This document shows positions 16,915 to 25,328 of a DNA stretch of 64,000 nt, one piece after another (within the stretch, counting starts at the first letter, position 1; each line of letters begins with the position of its first letter). Where the stretch lies: IMG/VR virus record IMGVR_UViG_3300034279_001754, positions 1-64,000 of that record; one strand, 5' to 3'. Under the pieces are notes generated by a model. It had not been told where the DNA came from and did no database searches. It saw nothing but the letters and a program-made list of their open reading frames with translations. The stretch comes from a virus. A program made the translations under genes and the position numbers.

Positions 16915-18011
16915 GGCTGCACCCTCCGAAACCCAATAACCCACACCCAAGGATTCGCGTCCCATGACCCTTCACCATTTATGGATTCCCAGAGCCTGGC
17001 ATACACACTAGCCAAGCAATCGCCGGACAACATGCTACCGGATGAGCAACCCTCAGCTAAGGCATCCGCATCGCTAATTGCATTCAGTCGCTCCACCCGA
17101 ATATCAGTAACCTCCAACAAGATGCGGCTGGCCCAGCGGGGCATAAAGATAGATTGGCGGCAACGAAAGACACCTACACCGAAAGGACTTTTGAGATCGG
17201 CGCGATACAGCACTGGGGGCGCTTGCGACGGCCGGCCCCGGTGGTAGGTCCATTCGTCGCAGTGTCCGTCAGCCTGGCCCCATGTTTCTCGCACCCATAG
17301 TCGCTGCCTTACTCGGAATGGGCAATTGAGTACACGGACGACTGAGAGAGACCGAGAATCCGCGCTGCCGACCGTTGACTGCACAGCCCTTTCAACAGCG
17401 CCCATTTGAGATGCGCACGTTCCTCGTCCGTCAGCTTGGCGCTGTGATGCTTCTCGCCGAGCGCCACGCGACCATGGTCCCGCCTGTCCTGCCAGTTCTC
17501 CTCTTGGGTCCCCCAAGCAAGATTTGTTGGCACGTTGTTCTGTGGGTTCCCGTCGAGGTGGCGCACCTGATGGGTCTTGCTTGGCGCCTCCCCGTGGAAT
17601 GCCGAGCAGATCAGACGGTGGACACTCCGAGTCACCTTGACGTTGTTGTGACTCATTGAAATTGAGCGATATCCCTTTATTGTCACATGCCCAGACAACG
17701 GATACCAATCCACGCGTTCCTTTCTGCCAAAGCCTGCGTACTTTGTGCAGGAGTAGATCATCCCATCCGAACCTGCTCGGTAATCCTCGTTCGGCGATTC
17801 GGGGATCAATCGCAACTCTATGCCACTGGCCAGCATGATTAATTTCATAGATAGTCCTGCTATGGTCATCCTCTAGTTTATCGTCTCGGATGCGGCAGGG
17901 CAAACCCTTCACCACCCTCCGCGTCTGCGTTTTCCGGCCCTCAAGAATGGCGCGAACCATTTCGCCCTTGAATAGGATGGGCCTTTCTTTTGTTTTAATT
18001 TGGGTTGTCAT
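16911..18011 (-). CDS. phage 'morphogenetic' family protein split by a nested HNH gene
   Basis: N-terminus MTTQIKTKERPILFKGEMV followed by GRKTQTRRVV, and C-terminus with RLWVRETWG and DVRVERL-type segments. These match a widespread phage family often annotated 'morphogenetic protein', in which the GRKTQTRR and WVRETW motifs lie close together. Here they are separated by about 190 codons holding an HNH gene in another frame (17309-17869). The host frame happens to stay open through the insert, but translates there to Arg/Gly/Pro-rich nonsense. So the gene is interrupted, either by an intron that is spliced out or by a free-standing insertion. Confidence 0.7.
   Translation of the reverse strand: MTTQIKTKERPILFKGEMVRAILEGRKTQTRRVVKGLPCRIRDDKLEDDHSRTIYEINHAGQWHRVAIDPRIAERGLPSRFGWDDLLLHKVRRLWQKGTRGLVSVVWACDNKGISLNFNESQQRQGDSECPPSDLLGIPRGGAKQDPSGAPPRREPTEQRANKSCLGDPRGELAGQAGPWSRGARREASQRQADGRGTCASQMGAVERAVQSTVGSADSRSLSVVRVLNCPFRVRQRLWVRETWGQADGHCDEWTYHRGRPSQAPPVLYRADLKSPFGVGVFRCRQSIFMPRWASRILLEVTDIRVERLNAISDADALAEGCSSGSMLSGDCLASVYARLWESINGEGSWDANPWVWVIGFRRVQP
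17309..17869 (-). mobile_element. HNH homing-type endonuclease gene nested in the 16911-18011 gene
   Basis: 186 residues. A NUMOD4-like start (DYRAGSDGMIYS) is followed by an HNH region: VHRLICSAFHG, VRHLDGNPQNN and TNLAWGTQEEN. The last part (RSAARILGLSQSSVYSI) looks like a helix-turn-helix DNA-recognition module. The reading frame overlaps the host coding sequence at both ends: its stop codon lies within host codons for NCPFRV. A nearer start (MLASGIELRLI) is likely the true one. This arrangement is typical of selfish endonuclease genes. Base composition here is visibly GC-richer than the flanks. Confidence 0.85.
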
Positions 18012-18069
18012 AGCGGGTTGGTTGGTTGGTCGTATTTGGTACCATAGGGTCAATTATTGCAGATGGAAT

Positions 18070-18342
18070 CTACCCGCCCCCAAACAACAAAGCTTCACAT
18101 ACTGGCATGGTTCGGTACCCAGTTATGAATCCTTTTGTCGTGTACTTTTTGACGTATTCAAGCATCCAACTCATGGCTTCTTCCTGAGAGTTGAAGGGCC
18201 CAAAATTCCTATAAAAGCGTTTAGGTGACCCAACATAAGATGTAATTATGTACCGGTGAGAGTGCTTCGGGTAGCTATCATTTTCTGAGACCCATTGAAG
18301 GTAGTCATTTTTTCCTGTACGATGGTCAATGTGCGTCATCAT
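18070..18342 (-). CDS. hypothetical protein
   Basis: 90 residues from MMTHIDHRTGKNDY. It has a basic segment, SPKRFYRNFGPF, and a helix with EEAMSWMLEYV, a pattern common in small phage proteins. It overlaps the end of the next gene upstream by 17 bases. Confidence 0.6.
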   Translation of the reverse strand: MMTHIDHRTGKNDYLQWVSENDSYPKHSHRYIITSYVGSPKRFYRNFGPFNSQEEAMSWMLEYVKKYTTKGFITGYRTMPVCEALLFGGG

Positions 18343-18505
18343 TTTTGTTGTTTGTACTCGCAGCATCCAGCAATGACTCCACCCGAATCAATCGATTAGA
18401 AATGTTAAGCAGAATGTCCGTCAAACCTTCAATCTCCTCATGAATGTCTTGGTGGTGGAATCGTAATGGCTTTTGAATTAGCTTGTTGAATTTGGATTTT
18501 TTCAT
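18326..18505 (-). CDS. small coiled-coil protein
   Basis: 59 residues from MKKSKFNKLIQKPLRF. The second half has a hydrophobic heptad pattern (IEGLTDILLNISNRLIRVES), likely a coiled coil. The function is unknown. Confidence 0.6.
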   Translation of the reverse strand: MKKSKFNKLIQKPLRFHHQDIHEEIEGLTDILLNISNRLIRVESLLDAASTNNKNDDAH

Positions 18506-18533
18506 CGTGGCGTAGTAATAAGGATTGTGACAA

Positions 18534-19127
18534 TCATGCGTAGATATACTCACGCCATTCCTCAACTTCAGCCATGCTGATAGTCACTGTGATTTTATTG
18601 AAGGGGGCTTTAGGGTTCCCTGCCAAGGTGGTCCCACGGCTATTTACTCTGGCATCCATCATACCGACTTGAAAACTATCCCAAGTGAATGGCAATGGCG
18701 CAACATTCGTGGTTTCCTTAGCAAATACCTTCTTCAAGGCCATAGCCCATTCTTCTGGGGTACGATTATCCTTGCAATTGTTGCATTCCAGGCAGCTAGT
18801 AACGAGATTTTGCCAAGTATCTTGGCCACCTCGGGACTTTGGAATTACGTGGTCGATTGTAAGGTTTGGACCGGAATACCCACAATATTGGCAAACATGC
18901 CTATCTCTCTTCAGGATCAAGGAACGGGAGGGTTTCCCGGCAAAGAGTTTAGATTGGGGGACTTTGACATAGTGCTTTAGGCGGATAGTACGCTTGGACA
19001 CAACGTGCGCTTTATTTTTCAGCACCAAAATAGTCGCCCTCTTCCAACTCAACATCGTTAAAGGTTGGTAAGTAGCATTGAGTAATAAAATAGTCGAACC
19101 AACTTTGACAGGGATTTCTTTAGGCAT
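18534..19127 (-). CDS. HNH endonuclease
   Basis: 197 residues. LLLNATYQPLTMLSWKRAT near residue 15, then a CQYCGYSGP zinc-binding pair, LTIDHVIPKSRGG (HNH core) and CLECNNCKDN (second Cys pair). This is the single-HNH family common in cyanobacteria and their phages, normally about 165 to 200 residues. It may be free-standing selfish DNA or act in packaging or restriction. The neighbours do not settle which. Confidence 0.9.
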   Translation of the reverse strand: MPKEIPVKVGSTILLLNATYQPLTMLSWKRATILVLKNKAHVVSKRTIRLKHYVKVPQSKLFAGKPSRSLILKRDRHVCQYCGYSGPNLTIDHVIPKSRGGQDTWQNLVTSCLECNNCKDNRTPEEWAMALKKVFAKETTNVAPLPFTWDSFQVGMMDARVNSRGTTLAGNPKAPFNKITVTISMAEVEEWREYIYA

Positions 19128-19194
19128 TCTTCGAGGTCTTTTTCAAATAGTGAGCATATGGTTCTATTGCGCCATTAGTCCCATGTTCTTAAGG

Positions 19195-19449
19195 CTATAC
19201 AACAGGGCCCTTAGCTTCCCCAATGTCAAGGTCTACCAGTCGCGTAAAATCATTGGCTTCCATTTGGGTAAATGGATTGAACCGAATTTCCCTACGGTTA
19301 CCAACCTCATCAATGCTGAAATGCCTGTAGTATTCAACAGAGTCCTCATACTCAACATCGAACTGATACCCATACATTGAGCCATTGCGCCCAGTAATTA
19401 CGAATTTGCAATTTGCGTAACGAAAGTTGGATACGTCTGGGATTTCCAT
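19195..19449 (-). CDS. hypothetical protein
   Basis: 84 residues, beta-rich, with the C-terminus ending EAKGPVV. Unrecognised. The leader is a clear example of the CAAC type (AACAACCAACCAACAACCAA), with no Shine-Dalgarno. Confidence 0.65.
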   Translation of the reverse strand: MEIPDVSNFRYANCKFVITGRNGSMYGYQFDVEYEDSVEYYRHFSIDEVGNRREIRFNPFTQMEANDFTRLVDLDIGEAKGPVV

Positions 19450-19528
19450 TTGGTTGTTGGTTGGTTGTTATTGGTAGTCGGTTGTTGGTAGGTGTCTAAT
19501 AGCAATGAGTCAAAAAACCGGTAGCAAT

Positions 19529-19705
19529 CTATTGGCGGCCACTCCCAAGGTTCCTGAGGTTCTTCAAAGCCATGGCGGCCAATGGCAAGACCATAACCCC
19601 CACAAGCAGGAAATTGACGACCGGGTCTGGCAAGTTGATAGGGTCGTTGATTGTTGTAGGTTGGATTTGGGTGGGTTGGATTTGGGCGGTTTGTTTGGTG
19701 GCCAT
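19529..19705 (-). CDS. small single-helix membrane protein
   Basis: 58 residues: MATKQTAQIQPTQIQPTTIN, then a hydrophobic helix (VVNFLLVGVMVLPLAAMAL) and a short basic tail (KNLRNLGSGRQ). The N-terminus contains a repeated QIQPT. The leader is A/C-rich. A holin-like or other inner-membrane role cannot be told from the sequence. Confidence 0.55.
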   Translation of the reverse strand: MATKQTAQIQPTQIQPTTINDPINLPDPVVNFLLVGVMVLPLAAMALKNLRNLGSGRQ

Positions 19706-19853
19706 AAGGGGTGGCTTGGGGGTTGTTTGGTGATTGCTGGAGGGGGAAGTTGCCCAGTTATGGACCCACTCTAGCCTGATGCCTTGGCAATGTCAACCCC
19801 CCCCCCGAATCGCGCCTGAATTTGCGCCAAAATGGCGGGACAGGCCACCCCAA

Positions 19854-22301
19854 TCAAGAAAGCAACCGACTGCGAATGTTCGGTAAACTGTTGGTATCTT
19901 CGCCGTAAATCACACTATTTAGAAATACGGTTTGGAGCGCACCTTGCTGTTCTTGCTCACGAGTCTGCTGTTGATAGAGGACAAAGTCATCTCCTTCTTT
20001 TTCAACACGGAGTAAACCCTTGGCCGACTTTTTGGTGCCACGGTCGGTAACCGGATCCTTCATGGTTTCAATAGGGACGCCATTAATTTGACCCCAAGTT
20101 GTTTTGTAGGCGATTCCAAAGGTGTCGCGAGTGTGATACTGGTATGTGTACGAACCGATCCCAAACACAATATTTTCGGATGCCCAACCTTGTTGTCTCA
20201 TGTGCTCCAAAATAGCTCTGGCACGGGGTAGAGTGATCGAGTCGCCGTAGATGAGACCGACACGGGGATTCAAAACCTTGAACCCTCTTTCATTTACAGT
20301 CCCACCGAAGACTTCCCACAGGAGTTGAAGGGAGCCCTTGAACTCACGGCTACCTGGCTCAGTGTCGTTGTCACCGCAAATGATTTTCTCAGGGTCGCCA
20401 CTATTCCCCGATACCAACGTGGCCCCATTTCTTCTAACTAAGACTCTACCGCTAGGAACTTGAACACAACCCACATAACCATCATAGTCCACTTCTTTCT
20501 TTTTGATGGATGATCCACCAAGTCTGTTATCTTTAAGGATGTGGAGAGTATGGACATCAGAGAATATTTCTTTCCTGTCATCCACAGTAACCGAGTGTTT
20601 GCATCCGTAACCTGCAAATAAAGATACCCTTTGAATAACTTTTACTACATCCCCATTAGTGGAATCAACCTTAAACCTGGAGTCAGATCTACGGGTGGCA
20701 TCCCAATACGAAACTTCTTCAATAAACTCCCTAGCCCAAGAAGATGAAACAACATCAGAGACCCAATTAAAGTCTTTCTGAAAATGACTTCCATTAGTTT
20801 TAACATTTATTTCCACCCTTTTGCTATGGTCGGGGTGCTTTGGATTGGGAGATAAAGAGTAAATTTTAAACTCTAAATTGCAATCCTCTAAAATTGAGAT
20901 AAGTCTGTCAATTTTTCTTTTTTTAGAGAAAGAGAATCTGATAGAGCTTTTAGACCCCGTCACATAAGAGCCATCTGCTTGAAAAGCAATTGCTAACCTT
21001 TCCATGGGAGTTAAGCTACCGTCACCTTGACCGCCGTATGGGACACTCCGTAAAAAATCTCTCCCCCAGTGGCCTACTTTAGAGTTAGAAGCTTCTTCAA
21101 TTTTTAGTCTTCCATTTTGCTTATAAACCATCCTATGATTAGGAGTGACCAATAGGTCTAATTTTCCCTTAAAGTCATGGAAATGAACCATTTTTCCACT
21201 ATACTTTTCGTAAACTAGCTTGGTAGGCTTTACAAAATTAAAAGTCTCATCGTCAGTTACTTGGGCTACAAGGGAATCTTCATTCAGCTCATTAAAGAAT
21301 TTCCACCCATCTGAAGTAAAAATTTGTGTGTCACTGTCATAGCAGTCCGGTCTGACGGTTACCTTGGCTAGTCCCAATTCATTAGGCTGACGGTTTAGGA
21401 TTTCATCTTTAAGGGCAGGGAGAATTACCGTCAGTGTATCCCAGTAATTCCAAGTGTCACTGACTACGCTAACAATCCCTTTTGGGTACACCTTCGTGAT
21501 GATCCGTCGAATAGTCTCCAATTCATTTTCCCGTCCCCCTAGGCAGGTAACACTATGCTCCGTAGCGGGGACACTACCCCCAATGAACTCGGAACCGCAA
21601 TCATAATAATCGTCAAGGTAATCAATCGAAAGGATAGTGTCAGTACCCTTAAAACTATACAAGTGCCCAATCTGGTGAGCTGCCGCATCATGAATGCCCC
21701 CTACTCCGCGAGCAGAGAAGTCGTGCCCCTGGATGTCAACGAACTGGGGACTACTACCTGTGAGTTCAGCATAGTGGTCAAACAAACGACGAAACTCATA
21801 GGCAATGGTAGCTACGTTAACCGCTTTCCAAATTTCCGAAGATTTAGCAGTTTCAATATAGTTAGTGGCCCATGGCGCCATCCACTTGAAATCTTTATGG
21901 GTGTTTTGTGCGGTCAGGAAGGGGACCCCGATGTTCACACGGCTACCTTCCGGGAGAGCTTTAATGTGAAGGGGTAGGTACCCAAGGTCGTGTAATTCCG
22001 CAAAGTGGTCAGTTCCCACTACACCTTCCCCTAGCGAAGAATCCATCCGCCGCTTATACTTATCTAGGACCTTAGCCTTAGGTTGGTGAAAGAAGGAGTC
22101 ATTCCAAAGATCCCTCAACATCCATTTCATGGTACCCTGGATATTAGCCACAACAACCTTATGGTCGAAGCTCTCAGGCATATTTGCTAGACGATCGGAC
22201 CTTGCCGTCATGTTGGCATAGATAATCTCGGTGCCTTCCGGGTTTTGAAAGGGGTGTCCGGTCTTGTAGAAGTCGGTTGCGTGGGGAGCGAAAAGTTTCA
22301 T
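19854..22301 (-). CDS. nicotinamide phosphoribosyltransferase with intein
   Basis: 815 codons. Exteins 1-319 and 634-815 join to a NAMPT (NadV-type) enzyme of 501 residues, the usual size. It makes NMN from nicotinamide and PRPP. Signatures include IQGHDFSARG near residue 190, GGSVPATEHS near 241, SVVSDTWNYWDTL near 278 and the RPDSGDP motif, which the intein splits between D319 and S634. Next to it is a PRPP-synthetase homologue (22371), so the two form an NMN-making pair or a NARP1-like pair that builds NAD+ from ADP-ribose-PP. The leader upstream of 22301 is a model CAAC-repeat leader with no Shine-Dalgarno. Confidence 0.92.
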   Translation of the reverse strand: MKLFAPHATDFYKTGHPFQNPEGTEIIYANMTARSDRLANMPESFDHKVVVANIQGTMKWMLRDLWNDSFFHQPKAKVLDKYKRRMDSSLGEGVVGTDHFAELHDLGYLPLHIKALPEGSRVNIGVPFLTAQNTHKDFKWMAPWATNYIETAKSSEIWKAVNVATIAYEFRRLFDHYAELTGSSPQFVDIQGHDFSARGVGGIHDAAAHQIGHLYSFKGTDTILSIDYLDDYYDCGSEFIGGSVPATEHSVTCLGGRENELETIRRIITKVYPKGIVSVVSDTWNYWDTLTVILPALKDEILNRQPNELGLAKVTVRPDCYDSDTQIFTSDGWKFFNELNEDSLVAQVTDDETFNFVKPTKLVYEKYSGKMVHFHDFKGKLDLLVTPNHRMVYKQNGRLKIEEASNSKVGHWGRDFLRSVPYGGQGDGSLTPMERLAIAFQADGSYVTGSKSSIRFSFSKKRKIDRLISILEDCNLEFKIYSLSPNPKHPDHSKRVEINVKTNGSHFQKDFNWVSDVVSSSWAREFIEEVSYWDATRRSDSRFKVDSTNGDVVKVIQRVSLFAGYGCKHSVTVDDRKEIFSDVHTLHILKDNRLGGSSIKKKEVDYDGYVGCVQVPSGRVLVRRNGATLVSGNSGDPEKIICGDNDTEPGSREFKGSLQLLWEVFGGTVNERGFKVLNPRVGLIYGDSITLPRARAILEHMRQQGWASENIVFGIGSYTYQYHTRDTFGIAYKTTWGQINGVPIETMKDPVTDRGTKKSAKGLLRVEKEGDDFVLYQQQTREQEQQGALQTVFLNSVIYGEDTNSLPNIRSRLLS
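20403..21344 (-). mobile_element. LAGLIDADG-type intein in the NAMPT gene
   Basis: 314 residues from Cys320 (CYDSDTQIFTSDGWKFF, splicing block A) to Asn633, with Ser as +1. Block B is LLVTPNHRMV; the C-terminal block reads YVGCVQVPSGRV and ends SGN/S, with Gly in place of the usual penultimate His. The middle holds LAIAFQADGSYV, a DOD endonuclease-like motif, then helices (KKRKIDRLISILEDC). It sits in the catalytic RPDSGDP motif, so splicing is needed for activity. Confidence 0.9.
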
Positions 22302-22370
22302 TGTTTGTTGGGATTTGGTTTGGTTGCGTTTGGTTGCGTTTGGCGGTAGTTGCGTCCGGGTTAATAAGGC

Positions 22371-23288
22371 CTAGTTCACCCTGAGACAAGTCAAGTTGGC
22401 GGGTAGTTCCCGATAAAAGTCTCGATTCGGCAACATGTTCGCCACATAGAAGTGATCGATAAGGCCATCAAAAACCTCAAAACCCTTCGAGAAGATTCCA
22501 TGAGTGACATACAAGTCGATGCGGGATGGCTCGTATTTTTTCAGAACCTTGGCAAGTTCAATAAAGGTCCGACCACCATCGCAAATATCGTCAACAATAA
22601 GAAGGTTCTTTCCTTTGTAATCACCGTCCTGGATTTCCGTTCGCAGGATTTCCCCATTTTCAGGGTTACGGACCTTAGTGGCATACTTGACTTCAGTAGA
22701 CCCTATAAACCTAGCAGCTACTTCTGCCCGTGGCACTGCGCCTTTATCAGGGGCAATGATTACGGTCGTGGGGTCCCACTCCATGCCTGAAGGTATCGAT
22801 TCAAACATACTCAAAAGGGAATCAACCCGCTCGCTATCAAAGTTGGTAAATTCCCCAAAGATGCTCTCAGCTACGGGGCTATGAACATCCCATGTTACCA
22901 AGCAGTCGCCCTTGCCCAAATACGGCCTGAGGGAATTAGCAAACACAGACAAGGAAAAAGCTTCGCCTTCAGCACAAACTCTATCCTGGCGGCTATAGGG
23001 CAAGTAGGGGATAAAAAGTTCCAACCCCCAGGGCTTATTGAGGCCACTTCTTGCCCTTTTAATCGCATCCAAAATAAGCAAAAGTTTCACCCATTCTTCG
23101 CCTTTGCCGTCGATGTCAGCAGTGACGAAGATTTCGGAGTATTCAGGACTATCAAGGTTAACTCCGTCTAAGATTCTAACTTGATGCTCTCCAGCCGAGA
23201 AAGTGAAGGTTGAGTAATTGATCTCTGCAGGAGGTTTCCCCTCGATTAGATCCCTCGTTAGATTGGTTGCAGTTATGTTGATTGTCAT
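22371..23288 (-). CDS. ribose-phosphate pyrophosphokinase homologue
   Basis: 305 residues. FIPYLPYSRQDR near residue 91, TWDVHSPV near 133, the IIAPDKGAVPRA segment and the PRPP loop VDDICDGGRTF near 223 are all Prs hallmarks. Normally it makes PRPP from ribose-5-phosphate and ATP, which feeds the neighbouring NAMPT. In the phage NARP1 system a Prs relative instead pyrophosphorylates ADP-ribose; which activity this has cannot be read from sequence. The promoter is at 23340-23368. It terminates with TAG. Confidence 0.9.
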   Translation of the reverse strand: MTINITATNLTRDLIEGKPPAEINYSTFTFSAGEHQVRILDGVNLDSPEYSEIFVTADIDGKGEEWVKLLLILDAIKRARSGLNKPWGLELFIPYLPYSRQDRVCAEGEAFSLSVFANSLRPYLGKGDCLVTWDVHSPVAESIFGEFTNFDSERVDSLLSMFESIPSGMEWDPTTVIIAPDKGAVPRAEVAARFIGSTEVKYATKVRNPENGEILRTEIQDGDYKGKNLLIVDDICDGGRTFIELAKVLKKYEPSRIDLYVTHGIFSKGFEVFDGLIDHFYVANMLPNRDFYRELPANLTCLRVN

Positions 23289-23339
23289 TTTGTTAGTGAT
23301 TTTAGTTGGTTTAGTTGCAATGATGTCTCAACTGGAGCA

Positions 23340-23368
23340 ACTATAGCGTTTTTGCCCTACAGAAACAA
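23340..23368 (-). promoter_or_regulatory. promoter of the NAD module
   Basis: -35 TTGTTT, 17-base spacer ending GC, -10 TATAGT. The spacer has a decayed form of the TTTCTGC/GCAGAAA palindrome. It drives the Prs and NAMPT genes, with a leader of about 45 bases. Confidence 0.6.
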
Positions 23369-23474
23369 GGGTGGAAGCCGAAGGATTAGGTTCGGTTCCC
23401 CCCATACCTCTAGTTCCTATTGGTTTGAATGATATATGAAAAGAAAGAGGGGGGTGAGGCACCCCCGGCCGCAA

Positions 23475-24329
23475 TCAGAACTTAAAGCCGAGGCCGACAG
23501 TACCAACTGGGGCGTAAGCCGTTCCAGCAACACCGTTTTCCTGGGTGGGGAACTTCAGATCGGCGAAACCAACTAGGGACGATGTAAAGGAACGCTCCAC
23601 ACCGGCAACGAATACAAACTGGGAACCTTGACCAATGCTGGTCTGGTAGTTGGCTTCCCCATCGTTCGTCAAAGCCCATTGGCCACCGGCACCGAGATAA
23701 AGGTTTGTGCTGCTAACGTAGGTGCCGCCGATGGTACGACCAGCCAGGGAAACGTCTACGGTCCCCAGAACACCGAGAGCAGAACCAATTTGGCTATCAG
23801 GGCCCGCAGCGAAGTTCACATAGGGGCGAGCTGAGATGGTAGTACCGTAGACTTCAGCCACTGGGAAACGTCCCTGAAGGGTACCACCAGCGATAGTACG
23901 ATTGTTGCTATAGGTATCGCTGCTAACGCCTTGACGATTCAGGTTGATACCTGCACCAACATAACTGCTGACTCCAACTGCTTTACGGGTTGCCGTATCC
24001 TCAAGGGCAGAAACACGGGCGTTGGTAACTGCGATAGCCGCACGAGCCTCGTCTGCAATGCGACGATCGGCTTGGCTCAAGGTGTCATAAACCCTGTCAA
24101 TGCAAGCACTCATAAGAGCTACGCTTTCGTAGCGGGCGGTGGGATTGCTACCACGGAAAGTGCCATCGGGATACCCCACGGCACAACCATACTTTTCAGA
24201 GAGATTCTGAAGTGCGCCGTAGGCCCAATTTGTCGGAGAAGAGTCCGTAAACCGTGGTGCGGCGAGCGCAGGAGTGGTAAAGGAAGCGATGGCTACTGAG
24301 GCAGCGATAATTCGATTTTTCATTTTCAT
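23475..24329 (-). CDS. SLH-domain outer-membrane porin-like protein
   Basis: 284 residues from MKMKNRIIAASVAIASF, with a Sec signal peptide ending TPALA/AP. Next comes an SLH domain (FTDSSPTNWAYGALQNL, then VGYPDGTFRG and ARYE). A coiled-coil linker follows (RRIADEARAAIAVTNARVSAL), and then a Gly/Thr/Tyr-rich beta-barrel ending in GLGFKF, an aromatic terminal residue as in outer-membrane proteins. This layout is that of cyanobacterial SLH porins (SomA/iron-uptake type), though it is shorter than the usual 500 or so residues. A host envelope gene on a phage is very unusual. It may remodel the surface or block superinfection. Confidence 0.85.
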   Translation of the reverse strand: MKMKNRIIAASVAIASFTTPALAAPRFTDSSPTNWAYGALQNLSEKYGCAVGYPDGTFRGSNPTARYESVALMSACIDRVYDTLSQADRRIADEARAAIAVTNARVSALEDTATRKAVGVSSYVGAGINLNRQGVSSDTYSNNRTIAGGTLQGRFPVAEVYGTTISARPYVNFAAGPDSQIGSALGVLGTVDVSLAGRTIGGTYVSSTNLYLGAGGQWALTNDGEANYQTSIGQGSQFVFVAGVERSFTSSLVGFADLKFPTQENGVAGTAYAPVGTVGLGFKF

Positions 24330-24584
24330 TTTGTTTGTGTTTTGTCTGTACAGATCCGGGTTACAAATCCCGGAATGTGATTGTGGGGTTATGAACCCCG
24401 GTGCAAATAGCACTTTGCCCTCTCAGGGTTACAATCACCTTGCTATTGGGACGATTATTTTCTAGGCTCATTGCCAATTTGAAAAATTTCTAACCATGTC
24501 ATACTGTCAGAAAGATAACAACACAGTCGAAAATAAACAGCTTTTCATCGGGAGTGAAATTCATTCTAGTTTATATTGTTGAAC

Positions 24585-24803
24585 TTATTTACCGGAGTCA
24601 TAGGTGCAAAGTGCGGTGTGATTCCCGAGTTCATAACCCTTAGTCCAACTTCCCCCGGACCGAACACAGTCACTCATTCTGTACGGACTTTTACCAGAGA
24701 GCACCCCTGCAACAATTGATGTAAGGATCCCAAAAATAGCCCCACAAATTAAAAGTTCAATCAGGGTGAAGCCGTTAGGGGTTTGAAATTTTAATCGTGT
24801 CAT
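24585..24803 (-). CDS. prepilin-like protein
   Basis: 72 residues. The start MTRLKFQTPNGFTLIELLI carries the class III prepilin leader (G/F cleavage, Glu at +5), followed by a hydrophobic helix (CGAIFGILTSIVAGVL). The short C-terminal part has two Cys (SDCVRSGGSW; ALCTYDSG) that could form a disulfide loop. A phage-encoded minor pilin could enter the host pilus system or exclude pilus-dependent phages; this is inference. Confidence 0.8.
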   Translation of the reverse strand: MTRLKFQTPNGFTLIELLICGAIFGILTSIVAGVLSGKSPYRMSDCVRSGGSWTKGYELGNHTALCTYDSGK

Positions 24804-24858
24804 TTTTAAATAGTTTAGGAGAGAAGGGTGGATACCAACAGGCTACCACCCATAGCAA

Positions 24859-25224
24859 TCAGAGGCGAGAAATGCAAACGTTGGCCACACCGCTAACCCC
24901 AAGGCTCCTTGCAGCACCGTGGCCGAGATCGATAATTCGACCACCATAGTAAGGGCCACGGTCATTAATGCGAACATAAGCAACGAGTCCATTATCGCGG
25001 TTGATGACACGAACCTGACTGCCGAAGGGTAGATAAGGATGTGCAGCAGTCATTGTCCCAGGGCGATAGGTTTCGCCATTTGCTGTAGTTCTTCCGTAAA
25101 AGCCCGGACCATACCAACTGGCTTGGCCACACTGCTTGGCTTGAGCAGGTACTCCAGAAAGAAGTCCGGCAGCGAGAAGGAAAGAGGCTAATTTGAAACG
25201 CATGGAAACATTAGGGTTCGACAT
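24859..25224 (-). CDS. RlpA-like double-psi beta-barrel protein
   Basis: 121 residues from MSNPNVSMRFKLASF, with signal peptide LASFLLAAGLLSGVPAQA. The mature part is a single RlpA domain (ASWYGPGFYGRTTANGE, then TAAHPYLPFGSQVRV, VRINDRGPY and IIDLGHGAA). RlpA proteins bind peptidoglycan and some cleave denuded glycans. It lies next to the endolysin. A start at 25203 (MRFKLAS) is also possible. Confidence 0.85.
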   Translation of the reverse strand: MSNPNVSMRFKLASFLLAAGLLSGVPAQAKQCGQASWYGPGFYGRTTANGETYRPGTMTAAHPYLPFGSQVRVINRDNGLVAYVRINDRGPYYGGRIIDLGHGAARSLGVSGVANVCISRL

Positions 25225-25328
25225 TCGTGTTTGTTGCTTTTGGCAACCATGGTCCAGTGCCTGATTACTCGGGCTAGATACCATTGTGGTTTGTTGCAGC
25301 TGGCAAGTAAAGTTCGGGAAACCGCCCA

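Noticed and set aside
16911-18011. Full 367-residue protein as one functional product
   Set aside because: The middle 190 codons are Arg/Gly/Pro-rich nonsense opposite an HNH gene; the family motifs flank it.
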